DNA of 64,000 nucleotides from JAUIAI01 sp963732405 (GCA_963732405.1 CAVSZG010000001.1:434001-498000); one strand, 5' to 3'; shown: positions 44,193 through 53,430, numbered from the stretch's first letter. Made by a program: numbers and translations. The notes: generated from the letters alone by a model not told the origin.

Positions 44193-45293
44193 TCAATCGG
44201 CAAGGCCGAGGAAGTCATGCAGTCGTTGCAGTTCATCATCCATTGCCGCCGCGAAGCCGGCATCGTCGATCCGCCGACCCACAAAGCCCACGGCCGGTTG
44301 GAGACGATTGCCCTGCACGCTCACATTGGCCCAGCCCACCACCTGGTCGCGCCAGAGCAAGGGCAGCGCGTAATAGCCCAGCTGGCGTCTGGCCGCCGGC
44401 GTGTAGGCCTCGAAGCGGTAAGCCCAACCCCAGAACAACTCGAAGCGACGTCTATCCCAGACCACGGGATCGAAGGGGGCAAGCAGCCGCACCGAATCAT
44501 CCGGATGATGTCGGCGCGAGGCCGGGTTCTCGCCGACCGGCCAGACCCATCGCACGCCATCGATCTGCGCACCCGGCAACCGTTGTCGCGCACGGGTCAA
44601 TGCGGCGGCACGCGCCAGCCGCCACTGCGGCGCGGCCGATCCGGCGACCGCGCTAAGCAGCCAACCCAGCGTGGCAGCCGGCAGTGGCGCGTATTTCATC
44701 ACCGCGACATCGATCAGAGCATCAAGGGCGGACGCACTGTCTGGCGGGGCCGGCCAGGCATGGGCATCGTGCGCGGCATAACAACGGGTCCCGCTCTCGC
44801 GTCGCGCGACCCGCAACAGGCCGCGATAGTGCATGTCATCGAGCAACTGGGTGCTCGCATTGCCGGAGCCGCCGAACCAGTTGCGCGCCTTGCCATGCTG
44901 GAAATGCGCATCCACCTGCCGCGGATGCACCACGCCCTGCTCGCGTACATAAGCCTGAACGTCGCGTGCCAGAGCCCGGCGCGACGCTGTCCACGGTGTA
45001 CGTGCCGTGCGCGGATGCATCAGGCCTTGCAGGGCGCGTGGCACGAATCCGTAATTGACGAAGAAGTCCTCTTCAATGGCCAGCCTGGGGTAGCGCGCCT
45101 CGAGCTCGCCCGCCCGATAGCCAACCACCCGATGGCGCAGGGTCAGATCCTGTGCGCGCGCTGGCGCGCGGATCGGGTCAGCCTGCACGAAGCCCAGGCG
45201 GGCAATCGCGCGCGGCAGACTGGTCGGCGTGAACAGGCTGCGTGCCACGGCATAGCGTCGAAGGGCGGGCAGGTCGGGGACCGCCCGGCTCAT
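44193..45293 (-). CDS. winged-helix protein of the YcaQ/AlkX (HTH_42) DNA glycosylase family
   Basis: The product is 366 residues. The start reads LPALRRYAVARSLFTPTSLP and GFVQADPIRAPARAQDL, with the Gln37-x-Asp39 pair at the place where AlkZ has Q-x-Q and AlkX/YcaQ has Q-x-D. Later HPRQVDAHFQHGKARNWFGG and LLAPFDPVVWDRRRFELFWG, FEAYTPAARRQLGYYALPLL match the family. AlkZ and AlkX unhook DNA crosslinks and remove alkylated bases. The match suggests a base-excision glycosylase; substrate range is not predictable. It is divergent from an unknown gene at 45415. Confidence 0.8.
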   Translation of the reverse strand: MSRAVPDLPALRRYAVARSLFTPTSLPRAIARLGFVQADPIRAPARAQDLTLRHRVVGYRAGELEARYPRLAIEEDFFVNYGFVPRALQGLMHPRTARTPWTASRRALARDVQAYVREQGVVHPRQVDAHFQHGKARNWFGGSGNASTQLLDDMHYRGLLRVARRESGTRCYAAHDAHAWPAPPDSASALDALIDVAVMKYAPLPAATLGWLLSAVAGSAAPQWRLARAAALTRARQRLPGAQIDGVRWVWPVGENPASRRHHPDDSVRLLAPFDPVVWDRRRFELFWGWAYRFEAYTPAARRQLGYYALPLLWRDQVVGWANVSVQGNRLQPAVGFVGRRIDDAGFAAAMDDELQRLHDFLGLAD

Positions 45294-45414
45294 AGCGCTG
45301 CCGGCCGAGGGTTCCGGATGGATTGTTTGATCATCACTATCGATAGCGCTGTCAGAAAGGCAATCAATTTACCGCCTTATCATTGACCGGCCACCCTTCC
45401 CGTTGGAGAACTCC

Positions 45415-46110
45415 ATGCCTTTGCTCGGTTCGGCCGCCATGCTGCTGTCTTTTGATATCGAGCCGGAGGCCATCGGGGAACATGACCGCTGGCACACCCA
45501 TGAGCATTTTCCGGAGCGCCTGGGCATTCCTGGATTTCTTCGTGGCACGCGCTGGATCGCGCATGGCCCAGGGCCTCGCTACATGGTGATCTACGAGGTC
45601 GATGGGTTGCCGACACTCGCCTCGCCGGCCTACCTGGCCAGGCTCAACGACCCAACGCCCTGGACCCGACGCATGATGCCGCACTACCGGGGGATGACGC
45701 GGGGCTTGTGCCGTGTCGTGGGCAGCGTCGGCTTCGGACAAGGCGGCTTCGCCGCATTGCTGCGCTATGGACTTGTCGACGCGCAGGCAGGCGGGCCGAC
45801 CCGCTGGTTGCTCGACGAGGCCCTGGCCGCCGTGCCGGCCATGCCGGGTCTGACCAGCGCCCATCTGCTGCAGGGCGCGCAGCCAGCGGCCATGACCAAT
45901 GAACAGCGGATCCGGGGACAGGATCGCAGCATCGACTGGGCGCTCATCATTACCGGGTATGACAGCGACGCGGTCGACGCCTGCGCGCAGGTGATGATGG
46001 GCACCGATGGCCTGGCGTTGCGAGGGGCCACCGACTTGAGCAGTGCTCGATACCGTTGTTGTCATTCGCTGGCGCACACCGAAGTCGCCGCTCAACAGAT
46101 CAGTCATTAA
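45415..46110 (+). CDS. hypothetical protein, possibly ferredoxin-like (dimeric alpha-beta barrel) fold
   Basis: The product is 231 residues from ATG 45415, with TTGGAGA upstream. It reads MLLSFDIEPEAIGEHDRWHT HEHFPERL, then GTRWIAHGPGPRYMVIYEVD and a second half of similar length (SIDWALIITGYDSDAVDACA QVM). The His-rich start and the RY-VIYEV strand suggest two alpha-beta barrel modules as in EthD-like proteins, but I do not recognise a named family. There is no signal peptide. The role is unknown. The next gene (tctA) is convergent. Confidence 0.65.
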   Translation: MPLLGSAAMLLSFDIEPEAIGEHDRWHTHEHFPERLGIPGFLRGTRWIAHGPGPRYMVIYEVDGLPTLASPAYLARLNDPTPWTRRMMPHYRGMTRGLCRVVGSVGFGQGGFAALLRYGLVDAQAGGPTRWLLDEALAAVPAMPGLTSAHLLQGAQPAAMTNEQRIRGQDRSIDWALIITGYDSDAVDACAQVMMGTDGLALRGATDLSSARYRCCHSLAHTEVAAQQISH

Positions 46111-46156
46111 TCACCGGGTGGCTGTCTGCCGCCATAACACGCAAGGGCAGACGCGG

Positions 46157-47650
46157 TCAGCTGGCCGGCACCGCACGACGCCCGATTGCACTGCGGATTA
46201 ATGCGAGCACCGTGATCAGCGTCAGCCCCCAGAATACCCAGGTGATCGCGCCACGAAACAGAATGCCCGGATCGCCGCCGGACATCAGCATGGCCTGACG
46301 GAAATTATCTTCAAACAAGGGGCCCAGAATGAACGCGATGAGAAAGGGGGCCGCCGGCACGCCCAGACGCATCATCGCAAAGCCGACCCAGCCCATCACG
46401 AACATCACCATCACGTCAAACACGCTGTTGTTGACCGCAAAACAGCCGAACACGCACAACACGAGCACGGCTGGCATGAGCACCGACCGCGGCACATAGG
46501 CAATGAACCCGAACAGACGGATCGCCGCGCCGCCAATGATCAACAGCAGAACCGAGCTGAAAATCAGTCCGATGAACAAGGCGTAGATCATGTCGGTGTT
46601 GGTGGTGAACATCAGGGGTCCGGGCTGCAGACCATGAATCATGAAGGCGCCGATGATGATGGCCGTGATCACATCGCCGGGCACCCCGAGTGCCAGCAGT
46701 GGGATCAGGGTGGCGCCACAAACCCCGTTGTTTCCCGACTCCGATGCGGCCACGCCTTCGATCTCGCCATGGCCGAAGTTGTCCCGATTCGGCGACTTTC
46801 GCCGGGCTTCGCTGTAGGACAGAAACGCAGCCGGTGCCGCGCCAATGCCCGGAATACTGCCCAGTATCACCCCGATCAGGCCACCGCGCACGATGGTTCG
46901 GAAGCACTGCCGATATTCGGCGAAAGTCATGCGATCTGCACCCAGCTCGCGCACCACTTCCTTTCGCTCGGCCGGTTGCAGCACATAAGCGAGAATCTCG
47001 GGAATGGCGAACAGACCGATCAGTACGGCAATGAAGTTCAGCCCGCCCATCAGTTCCGGATCATTGAAGGTAAAGCGGTTGGTGCCGTAGACCAGATCCA
47101 GGCCGACGGTCGCGAGTAGCAATCCAAGCGCTGCCGACAACATGCCCTTGAGCAGGCTCTCGCCCGAGACACCGGCGATGATCGTGAGTGAGAACAGGAT
47201 CAGCGTGAAGAACTCGGGCGGGCCGAAGCTCAGGGCGAACGAGGCGAGCCAGCCGGCGAACAAGATGAGCGACAGGTTCGACATCATGTCGGCGGTACAT
47301 GAGGCATACAAGGCCATGTCGAGTGCCTTGCCGGCCCGGCCCTGCTCCGCCATCGGGTAACCGTCGAGCACAGTGGCGCTGGAAGCCGGTGTGCCTGGTG
47401 TTTTGATCAGGATGGCGGGAATACTGCCGCCGAAGATCCCCCCCTTGTACACACCGAGCAGCAGCAAAATGCCCGTGATCGGGTCCAGCGCAAACGTGAA
47501 GGGCAGGGTCAGGGCGACGGCCATGGTGGCTGACATCCCCGGTATCGCGCCGGCAATCACACCGACCACCAGCCCGCTGAACAAGCCCAGAAAGCTCGTC
47601 AGGTTGGCCACCATTCCGAAGGCCGATGCGAGGCTGTCCCAGGCAATCAT
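46157..47650 (-). CDS. tctA: TctA-type large permease of tripartite tricarboxylate transporter
   Basis: The product is 497 residues with about eleven to twelve membrane helices. Family landmarks are GVIAGAIPGMSATMAVALTL near the start, GVYKGGIFGGSIPAILIKTP GTPAS, and GVILGSIPGIGAAPAAFLSY; the paired GxxxGxIPG motifs are those of the citrate-binding Tct family. The start overlaps the tctB stop by 4 bp (47647-47650). It is the main channel of a secondary transporter for a carboxylic acid, working with TctB and the periplasmic TctC. Confidence 0.93.
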   Translation of the reverse strand: MIAWDSLASAFGMVANLTSFLGLFSGLVVGVIAGAIPGMSATMAVALTLPFTFALDPITGILLLLGVYKGGIFGGSIPAILIKTPGTPASSATVLDGYPMAEQGRAGKALDMALYASCTADMMSNLSLILFAGWLASFALSFGPPEFFTLILFSLTIIAGVSGESLLKGMLSAALGLLLATVGLDLVYGTNRFTFNDPELMGGLNFIAVLIGLFAIPEILAYVLQPAERKEVVRELGADRMTFAEYRQCFRTIVRGGLIGVILGSIPGIGAAPAAFLSYSEARRKSPNRDNFGHGEIEGVAASESGNNGVCGATLIPLLALGVPGDVITAIIIGAFMIHGLQPGPLMFTTNTDMIYALFIGLIFSSVLLLIIGGAAIRLFGFIAYVPRSVLMPAVLVLCVFGCFAVNNSVFDVMVMFVMGWVGFAMMRLGVPAAPFLIAFILGPLFEDNFRQAMLMSGGDPGILFRGAITWVFWGLTLITVLALIRSAIGRRAVPAS

Positions 47651-48147
47651 GGCAACTGCAGGTAGTCGCCCTGCGGTATGGCCACGCCGGCGACATGGGC
47701 GAAGAATGCATAAAGCAGCAGCGGCAGGGCAACAGCCACGATCAATGAGATGACCGGTCGGCGCGAGCGCACGAGCAGCATGAACAGGATGACGGTCGCC
47801 ATCGACGCCCAGACCATGCCGATTCTCGGAATGGCCCAGATCATCGCCGCCATGATCACGGCCATGATCAGCAGCCGGGACCAGGCTTGAACGCCGATGG
47901 GCAACTCGACCGATTCGTCCGTCGAGGACTCATCGGCAGGGCTGGCGAACCACTCCCGAATCAGCAGCACCGCACCCAGAACGATGAACATCGACGCGAT
48001 GATGACTGGCCAGAAGGTTGGCGACAACACCGCGACCCGGATATTGCTGGGCTTGGATATGCTTTGTGGAATGGCGACGAACAGCAGGAAAACGCCGAAT
48101 GCGGCGGCACCCGCTCCCAACCAGGACACTTTGCCGGAAGACTGCAT
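47647..48147 (-). CDS. tctB: TctB-type small permease
   Basis: The product is 166 residues with four hydrophobic segments, for example AFGVFLLFVAIPQSI, TFWPVIIASMFIVLGAVLLI and IMAVIMAAMIWAIPRIGMVW. Length, position between tctC and tctA and the four-helix layout identify it. It lies 9 bp after the tctC stop and overlaps tctA. A charged loop (ADESSTDESVE) lies between helices two and three. Confidence 0.88.
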   Translation of the reverse strand: MQSSGKVSWLGAGAAAFGVFLLFVAIPQSISKPSNIRVAVLSPTFWPVIIASMFIVLGAVLLIREWFASPADESSTDESVELPIGVQAWSRLLIMAVIMAAMIWAIPRIGMVWASMATVILFMLLVRSRRPVISLIVAVALPLLLYAFFAHVAGVAIPQGDYLQLP

Positions 48148-48156
48148 AGATCCGGC

Positions 48157-49191
48157 TTATCCTTCAATCCGCATGCCAAGCTCGTCAACGAGCTGACGGA
48201 AGGTCTCGTACTGCCGGCGGATGAACTGGTTGGATTCTTCCGGCGTCATGAGTCGGATGACCGAACCAGCGGCGGACATCTGGCGCTGGAATTGTTCATC
48301 CGTCGTGGCCTTGGCCAGCCATTCACCCCATGTCTTGGCCACATCATCGGGCAGGTCCCGGGGCCCGGCAATACCGGTCCAACCGACCAGCTCGGTCAGC
48401 TTGGGTTTACCCAGTTCGACGGCGGAGGGTGCGTCGAACCCGGCGAGTCGCTCCGGGGTCGTCACCATCAGGGGGCGCATCTGCTTGTTCTGCACGAACG
48501 AGGCCACTTCTGAGGAATTGGTACAGATGAAGTTGGCCGTGCCGGCGATCACGGCGGTTGCCGCATCGCCGCCACCCTTGAGCGGCAGATGAATCACCTG
48601 CGTCGCCGGGTTGTCCACACCGAATTCCTTGAGTGCCATGGCACTGGCCAGGTGCAGCAGACTGCCCACCCCGGCCGAACTGAAGCTGATCTTGCCCGGC
48701 GCGGCCTTCACCTGGGCCGCCAGATCCTCCATGGATTTGATCGGCGAGTCGACAGATACCGCGCAAACCACGGGATTGATCTCATAGACACCCACGAAGC
48801 GGAAATCATCGAGCGTGTAGGGCAGCGTTGCCTTCATTGCCGGGCTGACGGCGTGCGAGCCGACCCGCGCGAACAATAGCGTGTAGCCATCACTCTTGGC
48901 GTTCTTCACGGCAACCGACCCGGTGGCACCGCCCGCACCGGTTCGATTGACCATCAGCAGTGGTTTGGGTGACAAGCGGCCAAGCGGTGCGGCCAGGGCG
49001 CGCGCGGAAATGTCCGTTGCACCGCCGGCACTATAGGGAATTACCATGGAGATCGGACGCTCAGGGTATTCCGCCCTTGCCGGGGTCAGCGCAGCGGCCA
49101 ACGACAGGGCGACACCCAGCGGGACCAGCATGCGGCGCAGGGATATCGGGCAGATTGCCGCAGCGCTTCGGATGGTCTTGGAAGTTTTCAA
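48157..49191 (-). CDS. tctC: TctC/Bug-family periplasmic binding protein
   Basis: The product is 344 residues. The best start is TTG 49191, with GAGAGG eight bases upstream. The signal peptide runs to about residue 40 (LGVALSLAAALTPARA). The mature part opens YPERPISMVIPYSAGGATDI, the Bug signature, with NRTGAGGATGSVAV and GDAATAVIAGTANFICT loops that bind carboxylates. Bug proteins are abundant in Burkholderiales. It is divergent from the iron-sulfur subunit gene at 49269, which points to shared control of uptake and metabolism. Confidence 0.9.
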   Translation of the reverse strand: MKTSKTIRSAAAICPISLRRMLVPLGVALSLAAALTPARAEYPERPISMVIPYSAGGATDISARALAAPLGRLSPKPLLMVNRTGAGGATGSVAVKNAKSDGYTLLFARVGSHAVSPAMKATLPYTLDDFRFVGVYEINPVVCAVSVDSPIKSMEDLAAQVKAAPGKISFSSAGVGSLLHLASAMALKEFGVDNPATQVIHLPLKGGGDAATAVIAGTANFICTNSSEVASFVQNKQMRPLMVTTPERLAGFDAPSAVELGKPKLTELVGWTGIAGPRDLPDDVAKTWGEWLAKATTDEQFQRQMSAAGSVIRLMTPEESNQFIRRQYETFRQLVDELGMRIEG

Positions 49192-49268
49192 GATGTCTGC
49201 CTCTCTTGGATATGGTTTTCACGAATAATACGGGTATCTTGGAAACTGCCGAGCAAGGAGCAGTCCAC

Positions 49269-49997
49269 TTGCACAATACCCATCCGAACATGGTCGTGTC
49301 GGTCTGGCGAGGCAATGCCGACGGCGGGCAATTCCAACGCTTTGAGGTGCCGCGCTTTTCCAGCCAGACGGTGCTGGACGTGGTCACCTGGATTCAACGC
49401 CATCAGGCACCGGGCCTTACCTATCGGTTCGCCTGCCGGGTGGGCATGTGCGGCTCCTGCGCAATGATGGTCAATGGCGTGCCCCGATGGACCTGCCGCA
49501 CCCACGTGAAGACGGTGCTGGCCGACAACTGCATCGAGGTTGCACCGCTGCGCAATCTGCCGGTCATCAAGGACCTGGCCGCCGACATGACCACCTTCTT
49601 CGACAAATGGGTGGCTGCGCAGGGCTATCACCATCCGACCGCCACCCGGAACGATCCCATCGTGCCGGTGGATCCCGCGTCGCCTGCACGCACGGCGGCC
49701 AGCGCCGGCATCGAGTGCATCAACTGCGCGGTCTGCTATTCGGCCTGCGATGTGGTGCAGAATAACGAGCGCTATCTTGGCCCTGCCGCGCTCAATCGAG
49801 CCTGGACCCTGATCAATGATGAGCGGGATGGCGCTCGCACGGCGCGTCTGAAAGCCGTTGCCACCGATGCCGGTTGCCATAACTGCCACTCGCATCAAAG
49901 CTGCATGACTTACTGCCCCAATGAATTGAACCCGACCAGCGCCATCGCCGGCCTGAAGCGGGTCACCGCGATTGCCGCGCTCAAGCGGCAGATCTGA
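49269..49997 (+). CDS. fumarate reductase/succinate dehydrogenase-like iron-sulfur subunit
   Basis: The product is 242 residues from TTG 49269, which has AAGGAG eight bases upstream; ATG 49212 in frame lacks such a site. The [2Fe-2S] ligands are CRVGMCGSC and a fourth Cys in PRWTC. The [4Fe-4S]/[3Fe-4S] ligands are CINCAVCYSACD and CHNCHSHQSCMTYCP. All clusters of a standard SdhB/FrdB are present. It would pass electrons between the flavoprotein and the quinone at the membrane anchors encoded next. It heads a set in the order B, C, D, A. Confidence 0.88.
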   Translation: MHNTHPNMVVSVWRGNADGGQFQRFEVPRFSSQTVLDVVTWIQRHQAPGLTYRFACRVGMCGSCAMMVNGVPRWTCRTHVKTVLADNCIEVAPLRNLPVIKDLAADMTTFFDKWVAAQGYHHPTATRNDPIVPVDPASPARTAASAGIECINCAVCYSACDVVQNNERYLGPAALNRAWTLINDERDGARTARLKAVATDAGCHNCHSHQSCMTYCPNELNPTSAIAGLKRVTAIAALKRQI

Positions 49998-50020
49998 GCC
50001 CCTGCGGGAGAACTGACGAC

Positions 50021-50350
50021 ATGCTCGATGTGCGCCTCTTTCTGGCCCAACGAATCTCTGCGCTGATCATGGCGCCCCTGGTCCTCGGTCATCTGGTCCT
50101 GATGATCTATGCGGTGCAGGGCGGCCTGAGCACCGCGGAAATTCTGTCGCGAACCCAGGGCAGCGTCTGGTGGGCCTTGTTTTATGGCTTGTTCGTGCTG
50201 GCGGTATCGGTGCACGCCGCCATCGGTCTGCGTGTGGTGCTGCACGAGATGCTCCACGTGACCGCCCGTGCGCTGAATGCATTCACTGTGCTGGTCGGAC
50301 TCGCGTTGCTGGTTCTGGGCGGTCGCGCCATCGTCGCGGTGGTGCTTTGA
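50021..50350 (+). CDS. SdhC/FrdC-like membrane anchor
   Basis: The product is 109 residues with three hydrophobic helices: ISALIMAPLVLGHLVLMIYA, WWALFYGLFVLAVSVHAAIG and FTVLVGLALLVLGG. The QRISALIMAPLVLGHL start with an R/S near the quinone site and a His in the second helix (SVHAAIGLR) fit a cytochrome b-type anchor. GGGAGA lies upstream of ATG 50021. It lies 23 bp after the iron-sulfur gene and 13 bp before the second anchor gene. Confidence 0.8.
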   Translation: MLDVRLFLAQRISALIMAPLVLGHLVLMIYAVQGGLSTAEILSRTQGSVWWALFYGLFVLAVSVHAAIGLRVVLHEMLHVTARALNAFTVLVGLALLVLGGRAIVAVVL

Positions 50351-50363
50351 TGCCAGTGCACCA

Positions 50364-50714
50364 ATGATTGCGCCGCATCGTCATCATCCGCTGTACGTTG
50401 CGCATGTCGTGCACCGGGTGTCTGGCCTGGCCTTGGCGCTGTTTCTGCCGCTGCATTTTTATGTGCTGGCCCTGGCGCTCAATGACCCGGCCGGCCTGGA
50501 CGGGTTTCTGCTGTTTGCGCAGCAGCCGCTGGTCAAGGTGGCCGAGTTCGGCCTGGTCTTTTTACTGGGTGTTCATCTGTTCGGCGGGCTCAGACTGCTG
50601 GCGCTGGAGTTTTTACCCTGGTCGCCGCGCCAGAAGACTTTTGCTGCGGCCGCGGCAGCCGGATCGTTTGTGATTGCCTGCGGTTTTTTTCTGAGTGCCC
50701 TGTCTCATGCTTGA
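50364..50714 (+). CDS. SdhD-like membrane anchor
   Basis: The product is 116 residues from ATG 50364. Three helices are present: HRVSGLALALFLPLHFYVLA, VAEFGLVFLLGVHLFGGLRL and FAAAAAAGSFVIACGFFLSA. HRVSGLAL and LGVHLFGGLR contain the His residues that usually bind heme b in this family. Together with the previous gene it makes the membrane part of a quinone-linked complex. The stop overlaps the flavoprotein start by 8 bp. Confidence 0.8.
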   Translation: MIAPHRHHPLYVAHVVHRVSGLALALFLPLHFYVLALALNDPAGLDGFLLFAQQPLVKVAEFGLVFLLGVHLFGGLRLLALEFLPWSPRQKTFAAAAAAGSFVIACGFFLSALSHA

Positions 50715-52455
50715 ACGCTTCGATACCGACATTCTGATTCTGGGCGCTGGCGGCGCCGGATTGTTCGCCGCCCTGCATGCCCACCGCGCCGCGCCCGAAC
50801 TGAGCGTCACGGTCGCAGTCAAGGGCTTGATGGGCAAATGCGGCTGCACGCGCATGGTCCAGGGTGGCTACAACGTGGCCTTGTCTCCCGGCGACTCGGT
50901 CGAGCGCCACTTCATGGACACCATCATCGGCGGCAAATGGCTGCCCAACCAGGACATGGCCTGGAAGCTCTGTGAAACCGCGGTCCTGCGGGTCCGCGAA
51001 CTGGAAAACGAGTACGGCTGCTTTTTCGATCGCAACCCCGATGGCTCGCTGCACCACAAGGCGTTTGCCGGGCAGACCTTCGATCGCACGGTTCACAAGG
51101 GTGACCTCACCGGCATCGAGATCATCAACCGGCTCATGGAACAGGTCTTGGCCAGCCCGGCGATCACTCGGCTCGAGGAGCACCGCGCCATTGCCCTGGT
51201 GCCCGATCGCCGCGGTGAGGCCTTGTCCGGCGTGCTGTTCATCGACATGCGCCGGGGCGTGTTCCGCTTCGTGCGTGCCAAGTCGGTTCTGCTGGCAACC
51301 GGTGGCGGCCCCACCATGTATCGGTATCACACGCCCTCAGGCGACAAGAGCATGGACGGGCTGGCCATGGCAATGCGGCTCGGCCTGCCGCTGCGCGACA
51401 TGGAAATGGTGCAGTTTCATCCGACCGGTCTGCTCGGCGGCGATCAGACCCGCATGACCGGCACGGTATTGGAAGAAGGACTGCGCGGTGCGGGTGGACA
51501 TCTGCTGGGCGGGGACGGCCGGCGCTTCATGTTCGACTATGCCGAACGCGGCGAGCGGGCCACGCGCGATGTGGTGAGCCGCGGCATCTATGCCGAAATG
51601 CGCAAGGGCAACACCAGCCCGCTGGGCGGCGTCTATATTTCGATGGGGCATCTGGGCCCGGCCGAGGTCAGCCGGCGGTTCAGGGGCATGGTCAAGCGCT
51701 GCGCCGACAGTGGCTTCGATCTGGCCGGCGGGCGGGTGGAAGTGGTGCCCACCGCCCATTACTTCATGGGCGGCGTGGTCTGCGACCCGGACACACGAAC
51801 CGGATTGCCCGGCCTGCATGTTGCCGGTGAAGATGCCGGTGGCGCGCATGGGTCCAACCGCCTGGGCGGCAATGGCGTGGCCAATTCCACGGTCTATGGC
51901 GGCGTCGCGGGCGACGTCATGGCGGCCGAGGCAAGGGCCATGAAGCAGTTCAGGGATCCGGATGAAAGTCTGATCGAAGCCGGCATCGCCACGGCCAGAC
52001 ACCCGTTCTCATTGCCCCCGGCAAACGTCCATGACTTGCGCGAGCGACTCATGAATGTGATGTGGGACGACGTGGGCATCATGAGGACGGGTGAGTCCTT
52101 GCGCCGCGGCCTCACCCGTCTGACCGAACTGCGCGATGAACTCGGCCACACCGGCCTGGCCGACGACGACATGGTGTTCAATCTGAGCTGGCACGACTGG
52201 CTCAATCTGGACAATCTGTTGCAGGTTTCGCAGGCCATCGCCCATGCCGCGCTGTCGCGCGAGAATTCTCGGGGCGCGCATTTTCGCGAAGACTGCCCCG
52301 ACGAAGGCAAGCTGGACGAATCGTATTTCACCGTGGTCCGCCACGACGGTCATGCGCTGCACACCACTCACGAGCCCGTGGTCTTTTCGATCGTCAGGCC
52401 CGGCGAATCGCTGGTTGAAGACATGACACCGGTCCAGGCGACCCAACACGGTTGA
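50707..52455 (+). CDS. fumarate reductase/succinate dehydrogenase-like flavoprotein lacking the FAD-linking His
   Basis: The product is 582 residues from ATG 50707. The FAD-binding start is DTDILILGAGGAGLFAALHA. Active-site landmarks are FHPTG (His238), HYFMGG (His351) and GSNRLGGNGVANSTVYGG. Where SdhA/FrdA carry S-H-T before the QGG motif with the His that binds FAD covalently, this protein reads GCTRMVQGG, with Cys47 aligned to that His. The flavin may therefore be held non-covalently, and the substrate may differ from succinate/fumarate. It belongs with the preceding three genes and precedes a two-subunit hydratase. Confidence 0.88.
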   Translation: MLERFDTDILILGAGGAGLFAALHAHRAAPELSVTVAVKGLMGKCGCTRMVQGGYNVALSPGDSVERHFMDTIIGGKWLPNQDMAWKLCETAVLRVRELENEYGCFFDRNPDGSLHHKAFAGQTFDRTVHKGDLTGIEIINRLMEQVLASPAITRLEEHRAIALVPDRRGEALSGVLFIDMRRGVFRFVRAKSVLLATGGGPTMYRYHTPSGDKSMDGLAMAMRLGLPLRDMEMVQFHPTGLLGGDQTRMTGTVLEEGLRGAGGHLLGGDGRRFMFDYAERGERATRDVVSRGIYAEMRKGNTSPLGGVYISMGHLGPAEVSRRFRGMVKRCADSGFDLAGGRVEVVPTAHYFMGGVVCDPDTRTGLPGLHVAGEDAGGAHGSNRLGGNGVANSTVYGGVAGDVMAAEARAMKQFRDPDESLIEAGIATARHPFSLPPANVHDLRERLMNVMWDDVGIMRTGESLRRGLTRLTELRDELGHTGLADDDMVFNLSWHDWLNLDNLLQVSQAIAHAALSRENSRGAHFREDCPDEGKLDESYFTVVRHDGHALHTTHEPVVFSIVRPGESLVEDMTPVQATQHG

Positions 52456-52470
52456 GAAGCAAGGCCTTCC

Positions 52471-53430
52471 ATGATCCCTATCGACATTATTCAAGCGACC
52501 GCCGAGACCCTGATGGCCAAGGCGGCCATCGACATTCCCGACGATTATCTCCAGGCCATCCGACGGGCCAGCGACGCCGAGGAGAACGAGCTGCCCCGGT
52601 TCGTGCTCAAGGTCATGCTCGAGAACTATGACGCGGCCACCCAGGACCGGCGGGCCATGTGCGGTGACACCGGCGTGCCGCGCTGGTACGTCAAGATCGG
52701 CAATGAAGCGCAGATTCAGGGCGGCCCGGTAGCGCTGGAGGCGGCGCTGCGCCGCGCGACCGCGATCGCCACCGATGCCGTGCCGCTGCGTCCGAACCGG
52801 GTCCATCCGCTTTGGCGCACCGATCACAACAACAACGTGGGCATCGCTGCGCCGGAAATCGAATACGCCTTCGAGCCCGATGGCCAATGGCTCGACCTGA
52901 TCACCGTGCACAAGGGCGGATTGTTCGGCACCGACTACCGTATGCTGTTTCCGAGCGACGGCATCCAGGGCATCAAACGCTTCTTTCTCGATTCACTGAT
53001 GGCCTTCGGCAAGCGCGGGCTCGCCTGCCAGCCCGCAATCATCGGCATCGGCCTGGGCGGCTCGAAGGACACCTGCATGGTGCACGGCAAACGCGCCGCC
53101 TGTCTGCGCACCGTGGGCGAGCGCAACCCGGACCCCAGAATCGCCCAGATGGAGCTCGAACTGACCGAGGCCGGCAATGCCATCGGCATGGGCGCGATGG
53201 GTTTCGTGGGCAAATCGATGGTCATTGACACCCATATCGAGGTCGGCTATTGCCACACCGGCGGCATGCAGATGAGCGTGCACGCGTTCTGCCTGTCGTC
53301 GCGGCGCGCCTGCGCGCGCATTCATGCCGATGGCACGGTCACCTACCGCAACGACCCGCAGTGGTATACCCCTTACATGCGCCGCGAAACAGTCGAATGG
53401 ACATCAAATGAACAGGCCCTGACGTCATGA
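52471..53430 (+). CDS. class I Fe-S fumarase/tartrate dehydratase-type hydratase, alpha subunit
   Basis: The product is 319 residues. Landmarks are MCGDTGVPRWYVKIGN (Cys64), TDHNNNVGIAAPEIEY, IIGIGLGGSKDTCMVHGKRA and HIEVGYCHTGGMQMSV (Cys261). These match the N-terminal fumarate hydratase domain that binds a [4Fe-4S] cluster through three Cys; Cys64, Cys261 and either Cys186 or Cys202 are the candidates. It forms a heterodimer with the next gene's product, with which it overlaps by 4 bp (53427-53430). Substrate could be fumarate/malate, tartrate or a related acid. Confidence 0.88.
   Translation: MIPIDIIQATAETLMAKAAIDIPDDYLQAIRRASDAEENELPRFVLKVMLENYDAATQDRRAMCGDTGVPRWYVKIGNEAQIQGGPVALEAALRRATAIATDAVPLRPNRVHPLWRTDHNNNVGIAAPEIEYAFEPDGQWLDLITVHKGGLFGTDYRMLFPSDGIQGIKRFFLDSLMAFGKRGLACQPAIIGIGLGGSKDTCMVHGKRAACLRTVGERNPDPRIAQMELELTEAGNAIGMGAMGFVGKSMVIDTHIEVGYCHTGGMQMSVHAFCLSSRRACARIHADGTVTYRNDPQWYTPYMRRETVEWTSNEQALTS

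Noticed and set aside
45337..45346. Palindrome CTATCGATAG between divergent genes
   Set aside because: It is only 10 bp and no promoter boxes at sensible distance could be placed around it.
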